Positions 1-8,960 of a stretch of DNA of 45,491 nt are shown here, piece after piece. This stretch comes from Desulfonatronum sp. SC1 (GTDB taxonomy: Bacteria; Desulfobacterota; Desulfovibrionia; Desulfovibrionales; Desulfonatronaceae), in the NCBI RefSeq assembly GCF_003046795.1, contig NZ_PZKN01000032.1, positions 1 through 45,491 on the forward strand, in the 5' to 3' direction. A program made the translations under genes and the position numbers. The notes under the pieces are model-generated. The model was not told where the DNA came from and did not search any database. It saw only the letters and a program-made list of their open reading frames with translations. The number at the start of each line of letters is the position of its first letter. Position 1 is the first letter of the stretch.

Positions 1-1271
1 GCCCAGAGCAGGCGGGGGCGGTGTTCGGTCAGACCGGGAAAGATTTCCAGGGGGGCGAATGTGAACTCGATATTCAGATGTTCGGAAAAGCCTAGTTCCC
101 TCAAGTCCCGCCCCAAGCGTCCTCCGACGTCCGTGGCGGTACGTCGTCGATCCTCGTCCAGCGCGGCCAGGGTTTCGGCCAGATCGCTTCGCGCCTGCTC
201 GATGTCCCGCTCCAGTTGCTTAAGGTCCAATCCCGAAGCTTCCAGATAGGACAGGTTGGCGTCCACTTCCTCCTTGAGTCGGACGATTTCCTCCAGCGGA
301 CGTTTCATTTTGCGTTTAAGTTGGGAAAGTTCCCAAAGCCTGGCCTCGATGGACTCCAGTTCTCCCTGGGCGGTCTGGGTCCTGGCCAAGCCGCGCAGGC
401 GGCGTTCCAGATCGTGAAGATGCTCGCCGAACTGGAGCAGCGCTTCGGCGTCGGAAACCGGCTTTGGAGCCGTTTCGCTCGCCTCCACCTCCGCAACCTC
501 TGAGACCGTCTCCGCAATTCGCGGGGAAACCGTGCTCTCCAGATTCAGTACGGCCTTGCGCAATTTGCCCAGGGCGTCGTGCAGGCCAGTATCTGGTGTG
601 CAAAGCAGTTCTATGGCTGAATCGACGTGTTGCTGAGCCTGCGCCAGGTCGCGCAGGACTTGCTTGCGCACCTCCAGTTCCTCTTCCTCGCCGGGCTTTG
701 GGTTGACTTTGGCAATCTCCGAGCGTTGGTATTCCAGAAGATCCTTGCGTTCCCGTAAGTCCCGCAATCGCTCTTCCAACTCACATTGGCGATCCACCAG
801 GGCGGACAACTTGGTCAAACGGCGATCCTTTTCCCGGACTAGTTCCGGCTGTTCCAAGAACCGGTCCAGGAGACGGGCATGGAAGGACGGCAGACGGAGT
901 TGCTGCTGGGAATGCTGGCTAGCGTGCAGGATCAACCTGGAACGCAGCCGCTTCAAACTGTCCTGAGAAGCCAGTTCATCGTTGACCCAGACCCGAGAGC
1001 GGCCAGACTGCGCTGACAGTTCGCGACGGATTACCGTTTCGGAGGAGGAGCCGTTCTCTCCGCCCACGAAGACCGCCTCCACCCGGGCCTTGTCATGGCC
1101 CGGACGCACGAGATTCACGGCCAGTTTTTCTCCCAGAAGAAAATCCAGGGCGCGGAGAATGAACGACTTCCCGGCCCCGGTTTCTCCGGTGATCACGTTC
1201 AGGCCGGGGCCGAATTCCAGTTCCAGATCGTCGATCAGGGCGAGGTTGCGGATGCGCAGCAGTTCAAGCAT
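1..1271 (-). CDS. recN: DNA repair protein RecN (3' end outside window)
   Basis: SMC-like ATPase used in recombinational repair of double-strand breaks. The ATG lies at 1271 and about 423 codons are visible; the usual length is about 550, so the C-terminal Walker B/signature half is cut off by the window edge. The N-terminus MLELLRIRNLALIDDLELEF is followed by the Walker A motif GETGAGKS (around residues 31-38), then a region rich in Glu, Arg and Leu typical of the RecN coiled coil (from about residue 160). The usual DIHGQHEHQ stretch reads as LHASQHSQQQ here, which still fits the family. The gene follows the glycosyltransferase gene by only 23 bp, so they may be co-transcribed. No clear Shine-Dalgarno is visible before the ATG. 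Confidence 0.92.
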   Translation of the reverse strand, partial: MLELLRIRNLALIDDLELEFGPGLNVITGETGAGKSFILRALDFLLGEKLAVNLVRPGHDKARVEAVFVGGENGSSSETVIRRELSAQSGRSRVWVNDELASQDSLKRLRSRLILHASQHSQQQLRLPSFHARLLDRFLEQPELVREKDRRLTKLSALVDRQCELEERLRDLRERKDLLEYQRSEIAKVNPKPGEEEELEVRKQVLRDLAQAQQHVDSAIELLCTPDTGLHDALGKLRKAVLNLESTVSPRIAETVSEVAEVEASETAPKPVSDAEALLQFGEHLHDLERRLRGLARTQTAQGELESIEARLWELSQLKRKMKRPLEEIVRLKEEVDANLSYLEASGLDLKQLERDIEQARSDLAETLAALDEDRRRTATDVGGRLGRDLRELGFSEHLNIEFTFAPLEIFPGLTEHRPRLLW

Positions 1272-1294
1272 GGGACAAAGTTATGGATTAATCG

Positions 1295-2935
1295 CTATGC
1301 ACCGGGCTGAATACCCAGAACCGTGCGGATCGAGTCATCCGGGTCGGCCGCGGCCAGGGCGTTGTTAAATTTTCGCGTTTCATCGTGCTGTTCGGCCTTC
1401 AATGCGGCCAAAAGCAGCTCTTCCAAGCCCTCTTCTAGCCTGAACCCCTGAAGGTTGACCAGACCCAGTTTCAACCCCGCCAGCCAGTTATCGGGTTGGT
1501 AAAGGGTTAGGTGTGACAGCAGGGCTAGGCGAGTCGGCTCAAATCCCGGCTCCTTATCCAGGAGAGCGTCCATGCCCTTGCAGATATCCATATCATGAGG
1601 ATCGATTCGGTGGCCCAAAATCAGACACTCCAAGGCGGACTCCGGCAGCTGTCGCTCATGGTCGTACACAAAACCGCGACGCACACGGAGTCCTTCCCGT
1701 AGCATCTCCCGCGACCACAGCAGGTAGAGTTGTTGGGGCGTCAGCGGTGCATTGGCCGTTCGCCCGGAAATCTTTTGATGGCGCAGCCAGAAGGCCTTGG
1801 CCAGCGCCACCTCGCCAATGTGCAGGGCAGCCAGGGAGGCGGTTCGCGTGAGCGCCGGGTCATTCCCGAAGGGCAGCTCGGACTGGAGCAACGCCCTGAG
1901 GTCGTGGAGAACCAAGTCCTGGCGATTAGTCCCCAGCCAGAACCCCAACAAAGCCTCTCGCTTGCGTGGAGATTCGGGAAGCGCCAGGAGCAGATTTTGC
2001 AAATCCCCGACGTCTATGGGCGCTCTGCGGGCCTGCCATAGACGATACAGCGTCAAAGTCCATGACAGTGCTGAAAGCTCCGGTTGGCTCGACGATCGGC
2101 CCAGGGCTTGCGTCACTGCCTCAAGCAGTCTCTCAGCGCGATGGATCGCCAGATGCTCTTCCTGGACCCTGGCCCAGGCCGCCTTGCCCATTTGTTCGGC
2201 CAGGCGTTGATTGCGAGAGTAGTGGTTGATCTTGGACTTGAGTTCGAGGGCGTGACTGAATACACCGATCTCCCTGTCCGGAAGAAAGGTCTCTCCCAAG
2301 CCTGGAATCCCGGAAGGGTTGAGTACGAGGCAACCGCAGGACGCGGCCTCGAACAATCGGAAATTGATTTCCCCGAAAATTGCCTCGTTGGGCGCCAATC
2401 GTGTTTCCCGGTAGACATCCAGCATTTGCTGAAAAGAGACGTCCTCTACCAGTTCCATTTGGAACTCGCGACGTAAAAAATTGACGAACCGTTTTCGGGA
2501 AGGGCGATGTTCTGTCACCCGGCCCACGAAGCAAACCGTCCGAGGCCTCCGGTCCCATCCTTTCCAAGGCAGGCGACGTCCGAACCAAGGCAGCCAGAAT
2601 GCCGGGACGTTGGTCAGTTTTTGCAGGGCATCGCTCCAGTTCCGCTGCGTGGAGCAGACCAAGTCGAACAGACGGACGTACTCCATCTGCCAGAAGGCGT
2701 TCAAATGGGTGTCGATGGACCAGAAGACCTTGAGCCCGGAAACCTTCTCCAGGTCCTTCAGAAGTACCCGCGGACCAAGGCTTTCCTGTTGAATCACCAC
2801 GTCCGGCTGAAAGCTATGCTCTTCCAGCAGGCGAGGCAGATCGTGAATCCCAGGCTTAGGATGCAGCCCCAGAACCGTGTTCCCCAGTGATTGCAATTCA
2901 TTTTGCAGTGCACAATTAATGACACAAAGACGCAT
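1295..2935 (-). CDS. CgeB-like glycosyltransferase with helical C-terminal repeats
   Basis: Protein of 546 residues. The N-terminal ~275 residues fit the CgeB/glycosyltransferase family 1 type fold: an opening beta-alpha segment, a PDVVIQQE strand, then the nucleotide-sugar part with NFRLFEAASCGCLVLNP and PGLGETF, a pattern typical of the second Rossmann domain of GT-B enzymes in Desulfovibrio. The C-terminal ~270 residues are helical and Leu/Ala-rich and may form TPR-like repeats. The target sugar acceptor (flagellin, polysaccharide or other) cannot be told from sequence. The ATG at 2935 has CGAGG 8 bases upstream. It probably heads a short unit with recN. Assignment to the CgeB family is by motif; the substrate is unknown. 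Confidence 0.75.
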   Translation of the reverse strand: MRLCVINCALQNELQSLGNTVLGLHPKPGIHDLPRLLEEHSFQPDVVIQQESLGPRVLLKDLEKVSGLKVFWSIDTHLNAFWQMEYVRLFDLVCSTQRNWSDALQKLTNVPAFWLPWFGRRLPWKGWDRRPRTVCFVGRVTEHRPSRKRFVNFLRREFQMELVEDVSFQQMLDVYRETRLAPNEAIFGEINFRLFEAASCGCLVLNPSGIPGLGETFLPDREIGVFSHALELKSKINHYSRNQRLAEQMGKAAWARVQEEHLAIHRAERLLEAVTQALGRSSSQPELSALSWTLTLYRLWQARRAPIDVGDLQNLLLALPESPRKREALLGFWLGTNRQDLVLHDLRALLQSELPFGNDPALTRTASLAALHIGEVALAKAFWLRHQKISGRTANAPLTPQQLYLLWSREMLREGLRVRRGFVYDHERQLPESALECLILGHRIDPHDMDICKGMDALLDKEPGFEPTRLALLSHLTLYQPDNWLAGLKLGLVNLQGFRLEEGLEELLLAALKAEQHDETRKFNNALAAADPDDSIRTVLGIQPGA

Positions 2936-3001
2936 GCCAAGACCTCGTCAACGCTGGATCATCCTCTGGGCGTTATTCCATTTCTGTTTCAGCTGATTCT
3001 C

Positions 3002-3091
3002 TATCGGCGTCGGTATCGGAATCGGTATCGGAGTCGTCAGGCTATGCGCTTTCAAACATCATTGATCCCGATTCAGATTCCGAGCCCGATA
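3002..3091. repeat. Imperfect 28-nt inverted repeat built from CGGTAT-like hexamers
   Basis: Arms at 3002-3029 and 3064-3091 pair at 23 of 28 positions around a 34-base loop. The left arm and the adjacent loop consist of hexamers of the form CGGNAT (3011-3036). It lies in the 310-bp space between the glycosyltransferase start (2935) and fmdB (3246), upstream of the fmdB promoter. It has no T-tract, so it is not a standard terminator. Confidence 0.7.
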
Positions 3092-3154
3092 ACTGCATTA
3101 CTCTGTGCTGAGTAGTTACAGCGAGTAACGCATTATCGTTGGAATTGGTATTAG

Positions 3155-3183
3155 TTGAAACATCCGATCCCGCCGAGTATACA
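3155..3183 (+). promoter_or_regulatory. Sigma-70 type promoter of fmdB
   Basis: TTGAAA at 3155-3160, a 17-bp spacer and TATACA at 3178-3183, which is close to consensus. Transcription would start near 3190, giving a leader of about 55 bases before the fmdB ATG. Confidence 0.65.
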
Positions 3184-3245
3184 AACTGGAACGAGGCGCA
3201 CCACCTCCGCGGCGCAGCATCAGTCACAATCACAAGGAGTACGCC

Positions 3246-3467
3246 ATGCCAATTTTCGAATATGCCTGCCCCCAATGCAACCATGTCTTCGAGGATTTGG
3301 CCCGGCTTTCGGACCAGGATACCAAGCTCTGCCCGAAATGCGGCAAGGGCCGGGCTGAGAAGATCCTGTCCGTCTGCCGCGCATCGACGTCCGGACGCTC
3401 ATCTGAAGCCTCGTCCAACAGTTTTGCCCCGAGCTCCGGATGCGCTCCGGGGAAGGGGTTTTCCTGA
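3246..3467 (+). CDS. FmdB family zinc ribbon protein
   Basis: Small 73-residue protein of the FmdB/CxxC regulatory family. It opens with MPIFEYACPQC and has two knuckles, C8-x2-C11 and C29-x2-C32, which would bind one zinc ion. The tail (residues 46-73) is rich in Ser and Gly, as is common in this family. The role is poorly defined: FmdB was named from a formamidase operon, and many copies accompany unrelated genes. The ATG has AAGGAG at 3234-3239 with 6-base spacing, and a near-consensus promoter lies at 3155-3183. It is the only rightward gene between 1 and 23133 and is convergent with the radical SAM gene, with the two stops only 17 bp apart. Confidence 0.9.
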   Translation: MPIFEYACPQCNHVFEDLARLSDQDTKLCPKCGKGRAEKILSVCRASTSGRSSEASSNSFAPSSGCAPGKGFS

Positions 3468-3503
3468 AGCGTGTAGTTCGGCTTCAGGTCTGAAGCCATT
3501 TTT
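3463..3503 (+). terminator. Terminator between convergent fmdB and radical SAM genes
   Basis: GGCTTCAG (3480-3487) and CTGAAGCC (3490-3497) form a tight 8-bp stem followed by ATTTTT on the + strand. An alternative stem pairs CCTGAAGC (3463-3470) with GCTTCAGG (3481-3488). The stops of both genes lie inside this structure. Confidence 0.6.
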
Positions 3504-5187
3504 GCAGTCCGCACCGGCGGCACTTCAGGCACCCTGCCTGAAGTCCGTCCGGGGCGAAATCCATGGGGCAGGGCGGGGAGGTGCGTCGCGTCCCGGCCTT
3601 TTCCCATTCTCGCCACAGATATTCCCGGTCCAGCCCCGGATCGATCACTTCCCAGGGAAAAATCTCGTCCCTCGACCGTTCCCGGTCCAGATACCAGGCC
3701 GGATCGCCTGGCCACTGCGCCAAGGCCGCGGTCCACACTTCCATTTCCCGACCTTTCAGGCCTGCGGCAAGCCGGATCAACTCGTGAACCCGCTCATCTC
3801 CTCGGGCCAACAGTCCTTGAATCCTTGCCAACCCCGGCGCGTCAGAGCGGACCTGAACCCCGGCCATGCTTTTGGTCGCCTTACGGATTTGGGAAATTCG
3901 ATCCTTGAAGGCCTGTTCATCGGCCATGGCCGCCCATTGCAAGGGCGTCCAGGGTTTGGGCACCAGACAGCCCAGCCCCAGGGTGATTAGCTTCAGGTTG
4001 GTTTTGCCTTGACCGCCGCCACTGATTCGGGCCCGGTCCACTTCCCGCAAAAACAGGCCGAATTCCTCCCAGTCCGCGTCGATTTCTCCAGGCCAGCCTA
4101 GCAGCAAATAAATTTTCAGATGATTGAATCCTTTGCGGGAGAGGCGTTCCACGGTCCGCAGAAAGGCCTCTTCGCGAACATGCTTGTTCATCGAGTCCCG
4201 CAACGTCCGGCTGGCCCCCTCCAGGGCCAGGGTGATCGTTCGTGTGCCCAGTCCGCGGAGCGTATCCAGCAACTCTTCGGTCAGCCCTTCGGCCCGCAAG
4301 GAGGACAGGGAAACGTCCACCTTCCGCTCGCCAAGCCAAGCGAGAAAACGGCCCAGATCCGGCCAGTCCGTCAGGGCCGTGCCCACCAGACCCACTTTAC
4401 GCGGCCGTTTGCGCAGCACGATTTCCTGGAGGTCGTCCAGGGAAGCCAGTCTGGGCGGACGATACACGTATCCCGCGGCGCAGAATCGACAACCGTGTGG
4501 GCAGCCCCGGTTGACCTCCAGCAGCAGGGTGTCCCGGAACACGGCGTCCGGGGTAATGAAGCAGGAGCTGACCGGGGCTTCCAGTCCACCCAGGTGTGAG
4601 GAATGCAGATGCACGGCTCGATGCACGGGTAACGTGCTTTTTCTGGGAACGTAGACCCCGGGGATAGCCCTGACCAAGTCCAGAGCGTCGTCACGGGAAC
4701 CGTTTCGGACATACGCTTCAGCCAAGACCTCCAAACAACCGGCTAGCCCGGCCTCGGCCTCCCCCACCCAGAACAGATCCACGCTGGGGGCGATGGGGGC
4801 AGGGTTCATAAACGCGAGCGCCCCTCCGGCCATGACCAGTGGCCAGGAGGGGCGTCGCACGGCGTCGGGGGCGATCCCGGACGCCGTCAGGATACGGAAC
4901 AGATGGAGGTAATCGAACTCGTAGGTCAGGCTGAAGGCCACGACGCCAAAGGCGTCCAGTCCACGTTTACCAAAGGGCCGGACCAACTCGTGCCGGTCCG
5001 GATCCCAGAACACCGGCTCCACGGCCAACGTCGGACGAGACCTCAGCAGCTCCAGCACCGCCTGCCATCCAAGGCTGGAATAGGCCAGTGCGGGCTTCTG
5101 GGGAAAGACCAAGGCGATGGGCAGGCGACCGCCCCATTCCTGCTCTGGGGTGGCCCGTGAGCCAGGGAGACGGCGACCGCGCTTCAC
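3484..5187 (-). CDS. Radical SAM protein with B12-binding-like N-terminal domain
   Basis: Protein of 567 residues. Residues ~20-160 resemble the cobalamin-binding-like domain found before many radical SAM cores. The cluster motif is C229-x3-C233-x2-C236 (NRGCPHGCRFC), the canonical CX3CX2C for the SAM-binding [4Fe-4S] cluster, followed by a TIM-barrel region with LEGASRTLRDSMNKH and KIYLLLGWPGE. The last 28 residues carry C540, C553, C556 and C559 (CX12CX2CX2C), which could hold a second metal site. The family is the large uncharacterised one near TIGR03960; the reaction is not known. The start is GTG at 5187, chosen because GGAG lies 6 bases upstream. It follows ftsZ by 100 bp in the same direction, so read-through from the division cluster is possible. 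Confidence 0.8.
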   Translation of the reverse strand: MKRGRRLPGSRATPEQEWGGRLPIALVFPQKPALAYSSLGWQAVLELLRSRPTLAVEPVFWDPDRHELVRPFGKRGLDAFGVVAFSLTYEFDYLHLFRILTASGIAPDAVRRPSWPLVMAGGALAFMNPAPIAPSVDLFWVGEAEAGLAGCLEVLAEAYVRNGSRDDALDLVRAIPGVYVPRKSTLPVHRAVHLHSSHLGGLEAPVSSCFITPDAVFRDTLLLEVNRGCPHGCRFCAAGYVYRPPRLASLDDLQEIVLRKRPRKVGLVGTALTDWPDLGRFLAWLGERKVDVSLSSLRAEGLTEELLDTLRGLGTRTITLALEGASRTLRDSMNKHVREEAFLRTVERLSRKGFNHLKIYLLLGWPGEIDADWEEFGLFLREVDRARISGGGQGKTNLKLITLGLGCLVPKPWTPLQWAAMADEQAFKDRISQIRKATKSMAGVQVRSDAPGLARIQGLLARGDERVHELIRLAAGLKGREMEVWTAALAQWPGDPAWYLDRERSRDEIFPWEVIDPGLDREYLWREWEKAGTRRTSPPCPMDFAPDGLQAGCLKCRRCGLQKWLQT

Positions 5188-5287
5188 CCGTTACTCCGGC
5201 GTTGTTGTAGCGGCACGTGCACCGGCAACGCGCCAGCCATGGTCCACTTGATTGCCGAGGTCAGGCTTCGAAACTCCGAGGCCTGAA

Positions 5288-6571
5288 TCAATCCGCCTGC
5301 TTGCGCAGGAAGGACGGAATCTCGAACTCCTCCTCGTCAAAAACGAAATCCTCTCCCCCTCCGCCGGAGGCCACGCGGAGCATCCGGTTCGGCGCTTGCA
5401 TCGGAGTTTGCACCTTGCTTTGGGAGTGGCCCTGGTTGAGTTGTCCGTGTTCGCTACGAGCCCCCTTGCGAAGATAGGCCGGGATGCTGCGATCCTCATT
5501 GCTGGAAGGAATGTGCGGACGCCGGACGATATTGCCGGAGTTGCCCGTGTTGTTGCGCACCCCGCCCAGATCGATCACACGGGACGATTCCTCGCCCCGT
5601 CCGGCAGTGGCCGCATTCGTGCCGATACCCGTGGCGATCACAGTGATCCGCATCTCATCGCCGGCGTCCTCGTCAAACACGGTGCCGAAGAAAATCTTGG
5701 CGTCGTCGTGGGCCGCCTCGTGGATGATACTGGCTGCCTCGCTGACTTCATCGATGGTCATGTCCGGGGCGCAGGTGATGTTCAGCAGCACACCCTTGGC
5801 TCCATCGATGCTCACGTCCTCCAGGAGCGGGCTATTGATGGCCTTCAGCGCGGCTTCTCGAGCCCGACCTTCGCCCTTGGCGATGCCCGTGCCCATCATG
5901 GCCAGCCCCATCTCGGACATCACCGCCTTGACGTCGGCGAAGTCCAGGTTGATCAACCCGGGGACCATGATCAGGTCAGAAATGCCCTTGACCGCGTAGA
6001 ACAGGACCTCGTCGGCCTTCTTGAGCATATCCAGGAAGGCTGCCTTCTGGGCGGCCAGAGAGAGTAGCCGGTCGTTGGGAATGGTGATGATCGTGTCCAC
6101 GGCGTCGGCCAGGGCGGCGGCCCCTTTCTCGGCCTGAAGCAACCGTTTCTTGCCTTCGAAATAGAACGGTTTGGACACTACGGCCACGGTCAACGCTCCC
6201 ATTTCCCGGGCCACCTGGGCGATGACCGGTGCCGCTCCGGTGCCGGTGCCGCCGCCCATGCCCGCGGTGACGAAGACCATGTCCGCCGGCTCCAGTATCT
6301 TTCGAATTTCGTCCACGCTTTCCAGAGCCGCCTCGCGACCGATGTCCGGATTCGCCCCGGCCCCCAGCCCCTTGGTCAGCTTCTCGCCCAATTGAATCTT
6401 GAACTCGGCCCGAGATCTGTTCAAGGCCTGTAAGTCCGTGTTGGCCGCGATGAACGTGACGCCCTTCAAAGAAGAACAAATCATGTTGTTCACGGCGTTG
6501 CTGCCCCCGCCGCCGACCCCGACGACCTTGATCATTGCGTTGACGTCGTTTTCAAGTTCCATGAACTGCAT
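5288..6571 (-). CDS. ftsZ: Cell division protein FtsZ
   Basis: Tubulin-like GTPase of 427 residues that builds the cytokinetic ring. Visible are the GGGGSNAVN phosphate loop near the N-terminus, the tubulin signature [10 protein letters not shown] (around residue 107), and the T7-loop region with NLDFADVK. A linker rich in Gly, Ser and Gln (about residues 320-405) leads to the conserved C-terminal peptide [13 protein letters not shown], which binds FtsA and other partners. The ATG at 6571 has GGGAGGAG with 6-base spacing. It is the last gene of the dcw cluster; a weak 6-bp stem (5261-5266 with 5281-5286) follows its stop but has no U-tract. Confidence 0.98.
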   Translation of the reverse strand: MQFMELENDVNAMIKVVGVGGGGSNAVNNMICSSLKGVTFIAANTDLQALNRSRAEFKIQLGEKLTKGLGAGANPDIGREAALESVDEIRKILEPADMVFVTAGMGGGTGTGAAPVIAQVAREMGALTVAVVSKPFYFEGKKRLLQAEKGAAALADAVDTIITIPNDRLLSLAAQKAAFLDMLKKADEVLFYAVKGISDLIMVPGLINLDFADVKAVMSEMGLAMMGTGIAKGEGRAREAALKAINSPLLEDVSIDGAKGVLLNITCAPDMTIDEVSEAASIIHEAAHDDAKIFFGTVFDEDAGDEMRITVIATGIGTNAATAGRGEESSRVIDLGGVRNNTGNSGNIVRRPHIPSSNEDRSIPAYLRKGARSEHGQLNQGHSQSKVQTPMQAPNRMLRVASGGGGEDFVFDEEEFEIPSFLRKQAD

Positions 6572-6754
6572 ACGCTTCTCCTCCCTGTTCGCTTACCTGA
6601 TGGTCAAAAATGTTGTTCCGTATCCTTCGGTGATTTTTCCGTCCGCTCCGTTGTCGCCTCTCTCGCTCATCTCCGTCGCTCAGCATTCCGGCGACGCACC
6701 ATCGCGCACTCCCGGTGAATTTCAAATCTCAAATTTTCTCACCCCGCGTTCCGC

Positions 6755-7996
6755 TCAGGAAACATCCGAAAACCACTTGCGCATCCGATTCAGGATGCGG
6801 TTAAAAATGTGGGTGTCCCGAATCCGGAACCGCTGATCCAGCCCTTCCTTGCGCGCTCCGTACATCAGCAGCCCAACGGCGGTGGAATACATCGGGTTCA
6901 TCACCACGTCCTTCAGCCCGCCCACTTCCCGTGGATAGCCGATGCGGGTGGGCAGGTTGAAAATTTGCTCGCCTAGTTCGGCCATCCCGTCCAGCAAGGC
7001 TGATCCGCCGGTGAGAACGATTCCGGCCCCGATCAGATTCTTGCATCCGGACTGATTCAGGTCCTGTTCCACCAGGGCCAGGATCTCCTCCATCCGCGGT
7101 TCGCAAATTTCCGCCAGCACCCTCCGGGATACCCGCCGCGCTTCCCGACCGCCCACACTGGGAACGTCGATGATTTCGTCCTTCTGGACGATATCCGTCA
7201 GAGCGCAGCCGTACTTGATCTTGATCTTTTCCGCGGCCATCATCGGCGTACGCAGGCCGAAGGCGATGTCGTTGGTCAGGTTGCTGCCGCCAAGAGCCAG
7301 GACCGAAGTGTACTTGATGGAGTTGTTGGAAAAGATCGCCACGTCCGTGGTCCCGCCGCCGATATCCACCAGGGCAACGCCGATTTCGCGCTCCTCCGGA
7401 GTCAACACGGCCTCAGTGGAGGCCAGGGACTGCAGGACGATGTCCGCCACGTCCAGCCCGGCCCGATGGCAGGAGCGGATGATGTTCTGGGCGCTACTCA
7501 CGGCTCCGGTCACGATATGCACCTTGACCTCCAGCCGCACACCAGCCATCCCGATAGGATCGGCGATGCCGTTTTGCTCGTCGACGATGAACTCCTGGGG
7601 CAGGATATGGATCACCTCGCGATCCAGGGGGATGGCCACGGCTTTGGCCGCGTCGATGACCCGCTCCACGTCCTTGGGCGTCACCTCTCCGCCTTTGACC
7701 GCGATTACGCCGTGGCTGTTGAAACCCTTGATGTGGCTGCCGGCAATGCCGGAGTACACGGAGCGGATTTCGCAGCCGGCCATCAGTTCCGCCTCTTCCA
7801 GGGCCTTTTTGATGCACTGCACGGTCTGCTCGATATTCACCACCACGCCCTTGCGCAGTCCCGAGGACGGGGCCGTGCCGATTCCCACCACGTCTACGCC
7901 GTTTGGCGTGGCCTCTCCCACCACGGTGCAGATTTTGGTGGTTCCGATGTCCAGCCCGACGATCAGATCGGATTTGGATGATGATTTTTTCGCCAT
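6755..7996 (-). CDS. ftsA: Cell division protein FtsA
   Basis: Actin-like ATPase of 413 residues that tethers FtsZ to the membrane. Motifs: phosphate-1 loop VGLDIGTTKICTVVGE near the N-terminus, phosphate-2 VDIGGGTTDVAIF, adenosine loop GIVLTGGSALLDG. The C-terminal segment FNRILNRMRKWFSDVS is the expected amphipathic membrane-binding helix. The ATG at 7996 has GAGGAG a few bases upstream. A 182-bp gap separates it from ftsZ, the longest gap inside the cluster; I see no clear promoter there, though it is wide enough to hold one. Confidence 0.97.
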   Translation of the reverse strand: MAKKSSSKSDLIVGLDIGTTKICTVVGEATPNGVDVVGIGTAPSSGLRKGVVVNIEQTVQCIKKALEEAELMAGCEIRSVYSGIAGSHIKGFNSHGVIAVKGGEVTPKDVERVIDAAKAVAIPLDREVIHILPQEFIVDEQNGIADPIGMAGVRLEVKVHIVTGAVSSAQNIIRSCHRAGLDVADIVLQSLASTEAVLTPEEREIGVALVDIGGGTTDVAIFSNNSIKYTSVLALGGSNLTNDIAFGLRTPMMAAEKIKIKYGCALTDIVQKDEIIDVPSVGGREARRVSRRVLAEICEPRMEEILALVEQDLNQSGCKNLIGAGIVLTGGSALLDGMAELGEQIFNLPTRIGYPREVGGLKDVVMNPMYSTAVGLLMYGARKEGLDQRFRIRDTHIFNRILNRMRKWFSDVS

Positions 7997-8018
7997 TTTC
8001 CGCTCCTCGATTTCACTG

Positions 8019-8960
8019 TCAGGACTGTTTCGACTGGACCCAGGCCTTGCCCGACATGACGGTCAACCGTTCAATATTGTTTAGCTCTCCACGCGAGCGC
8101 AGATCTTCCCAAACCTGATTCATGATGGCGCGATGGCCGCGCCAGTCGCTCAGATCTAAGTGGACCACCATGCCTCGATCTTCCAGGTGGATGCGCAGAA
8201 TGTTCGCGTCTTCCACTTTCAGCCAAGCGACTTCCGAAAACCCGAACGGGAATTCCAAACGCTCCATGGCCCGCACCCACTCTTCCATCAATCGCCAGTT
8301 CGGCTCCACGCCGTCCTCCAGGATCAGGACCGGCAAGGACACGAAGCGGCCCAATTCCAGCGCGGCGATGGGGCCTCCGTTGCGATCCGCGTAATACAGT
8401 GATCCGCCCTGCTGAACCCAAAAAAACGGCTCGCGCTCCACGATGTCGATGGCCACGCCGTCCGGGAGTACCCGCCGGACCGTGGCGCTCTCGATCCAAG
8501 GGTTGTGTTGCAGTTTGCGGCTGACCTCGCCCAGGCTGACTTCCAGGATGTTCATGCCCACGGCCACGCCGCTCAGATTCAGCACCTCCGGGGTGCTGAG
8601 CTGCCTGTTGCCGACGATCTCCACGTTTGAAACGGCGAAATGGGTGGACGTGGTCAACGCCCGGTAACCGTAGACAAGCCCGAGGCTGATGCTTCCCAGA
8701 AGCGTCGCCACCAGCAGCAACCCCAAGGTCCAGCCGAAAAACCGCAAAAAAAACAGAACCAGCGCTGCCAACAGGGCACTGATACGCAACGGCTTCCTGG
8801 CGACCTTGTTCCGGGTCGGCTTTGTCGATGGCTTTGCCGATGGTTTTGCCGTCCGCTTCGGCACGGACGCAGCGTTTTTTCCGCCCGTCCATTTGTTGCT
8901 TTTGCGCACCCCTGGGCTGAACCAGCCGCCGGGTCGGAGTCTCACCGTGGCCACGCTCAT
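8019..8960 (-). CDS. ftsQ: Cell division protein FtsQ
   Basis: Bitopic division protein of 313 residues that links FtsL/FtsB-type partners with the ring. A long basic cytoplasmic tail (about residues 1-60) contains the low-complexity repeat AKPSAKPSTKPTR. A hydrophobic segment follows (about 62-95), long enough for one membrane pass. Then comes a POTRA domain starting at FAVSNVEIVGNRQLSTPEVL and the FtsQ C-terminal beta domain. The start codon overlaps the murB stop (ATGA), so translation is probably coupled. Confidence 0.9.
   Translation of the reverse strand: MSVATVRLRPGGWFSPGVRKSNKWTGGKNAASVPKRTAKPSAKPSTKPTRNKVARKPLRISALLAALVLFFLRFFGWTLGLLLVATLLGSISLGLVYGYRALTTSTHFAVSNVEIVGNRQLSTPEVLNLSGVAVGMNILEVSLGEVSRKLQHNPWIESATVRRVLPDGVAIDIVEREPFFWVQQGGSLYYADRNGGPIAALELGRFVSLPVLILEDGVEPNWRLMEEWVRAMERLEFPFGFSEVAWLKVEDANILRIHLEDRGMVVHLDLSDWRGHRAIMNQVWEDLRSRGELNNIERLTVMSGKAWVQSKQS

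Noticed and set aside
5261-5286. Small stem TCAGGC/GCCTGA after ftsZ
   Set aside because: Only 6 bp with a 14-base loop and no T-tract; not enough for a terminator call.
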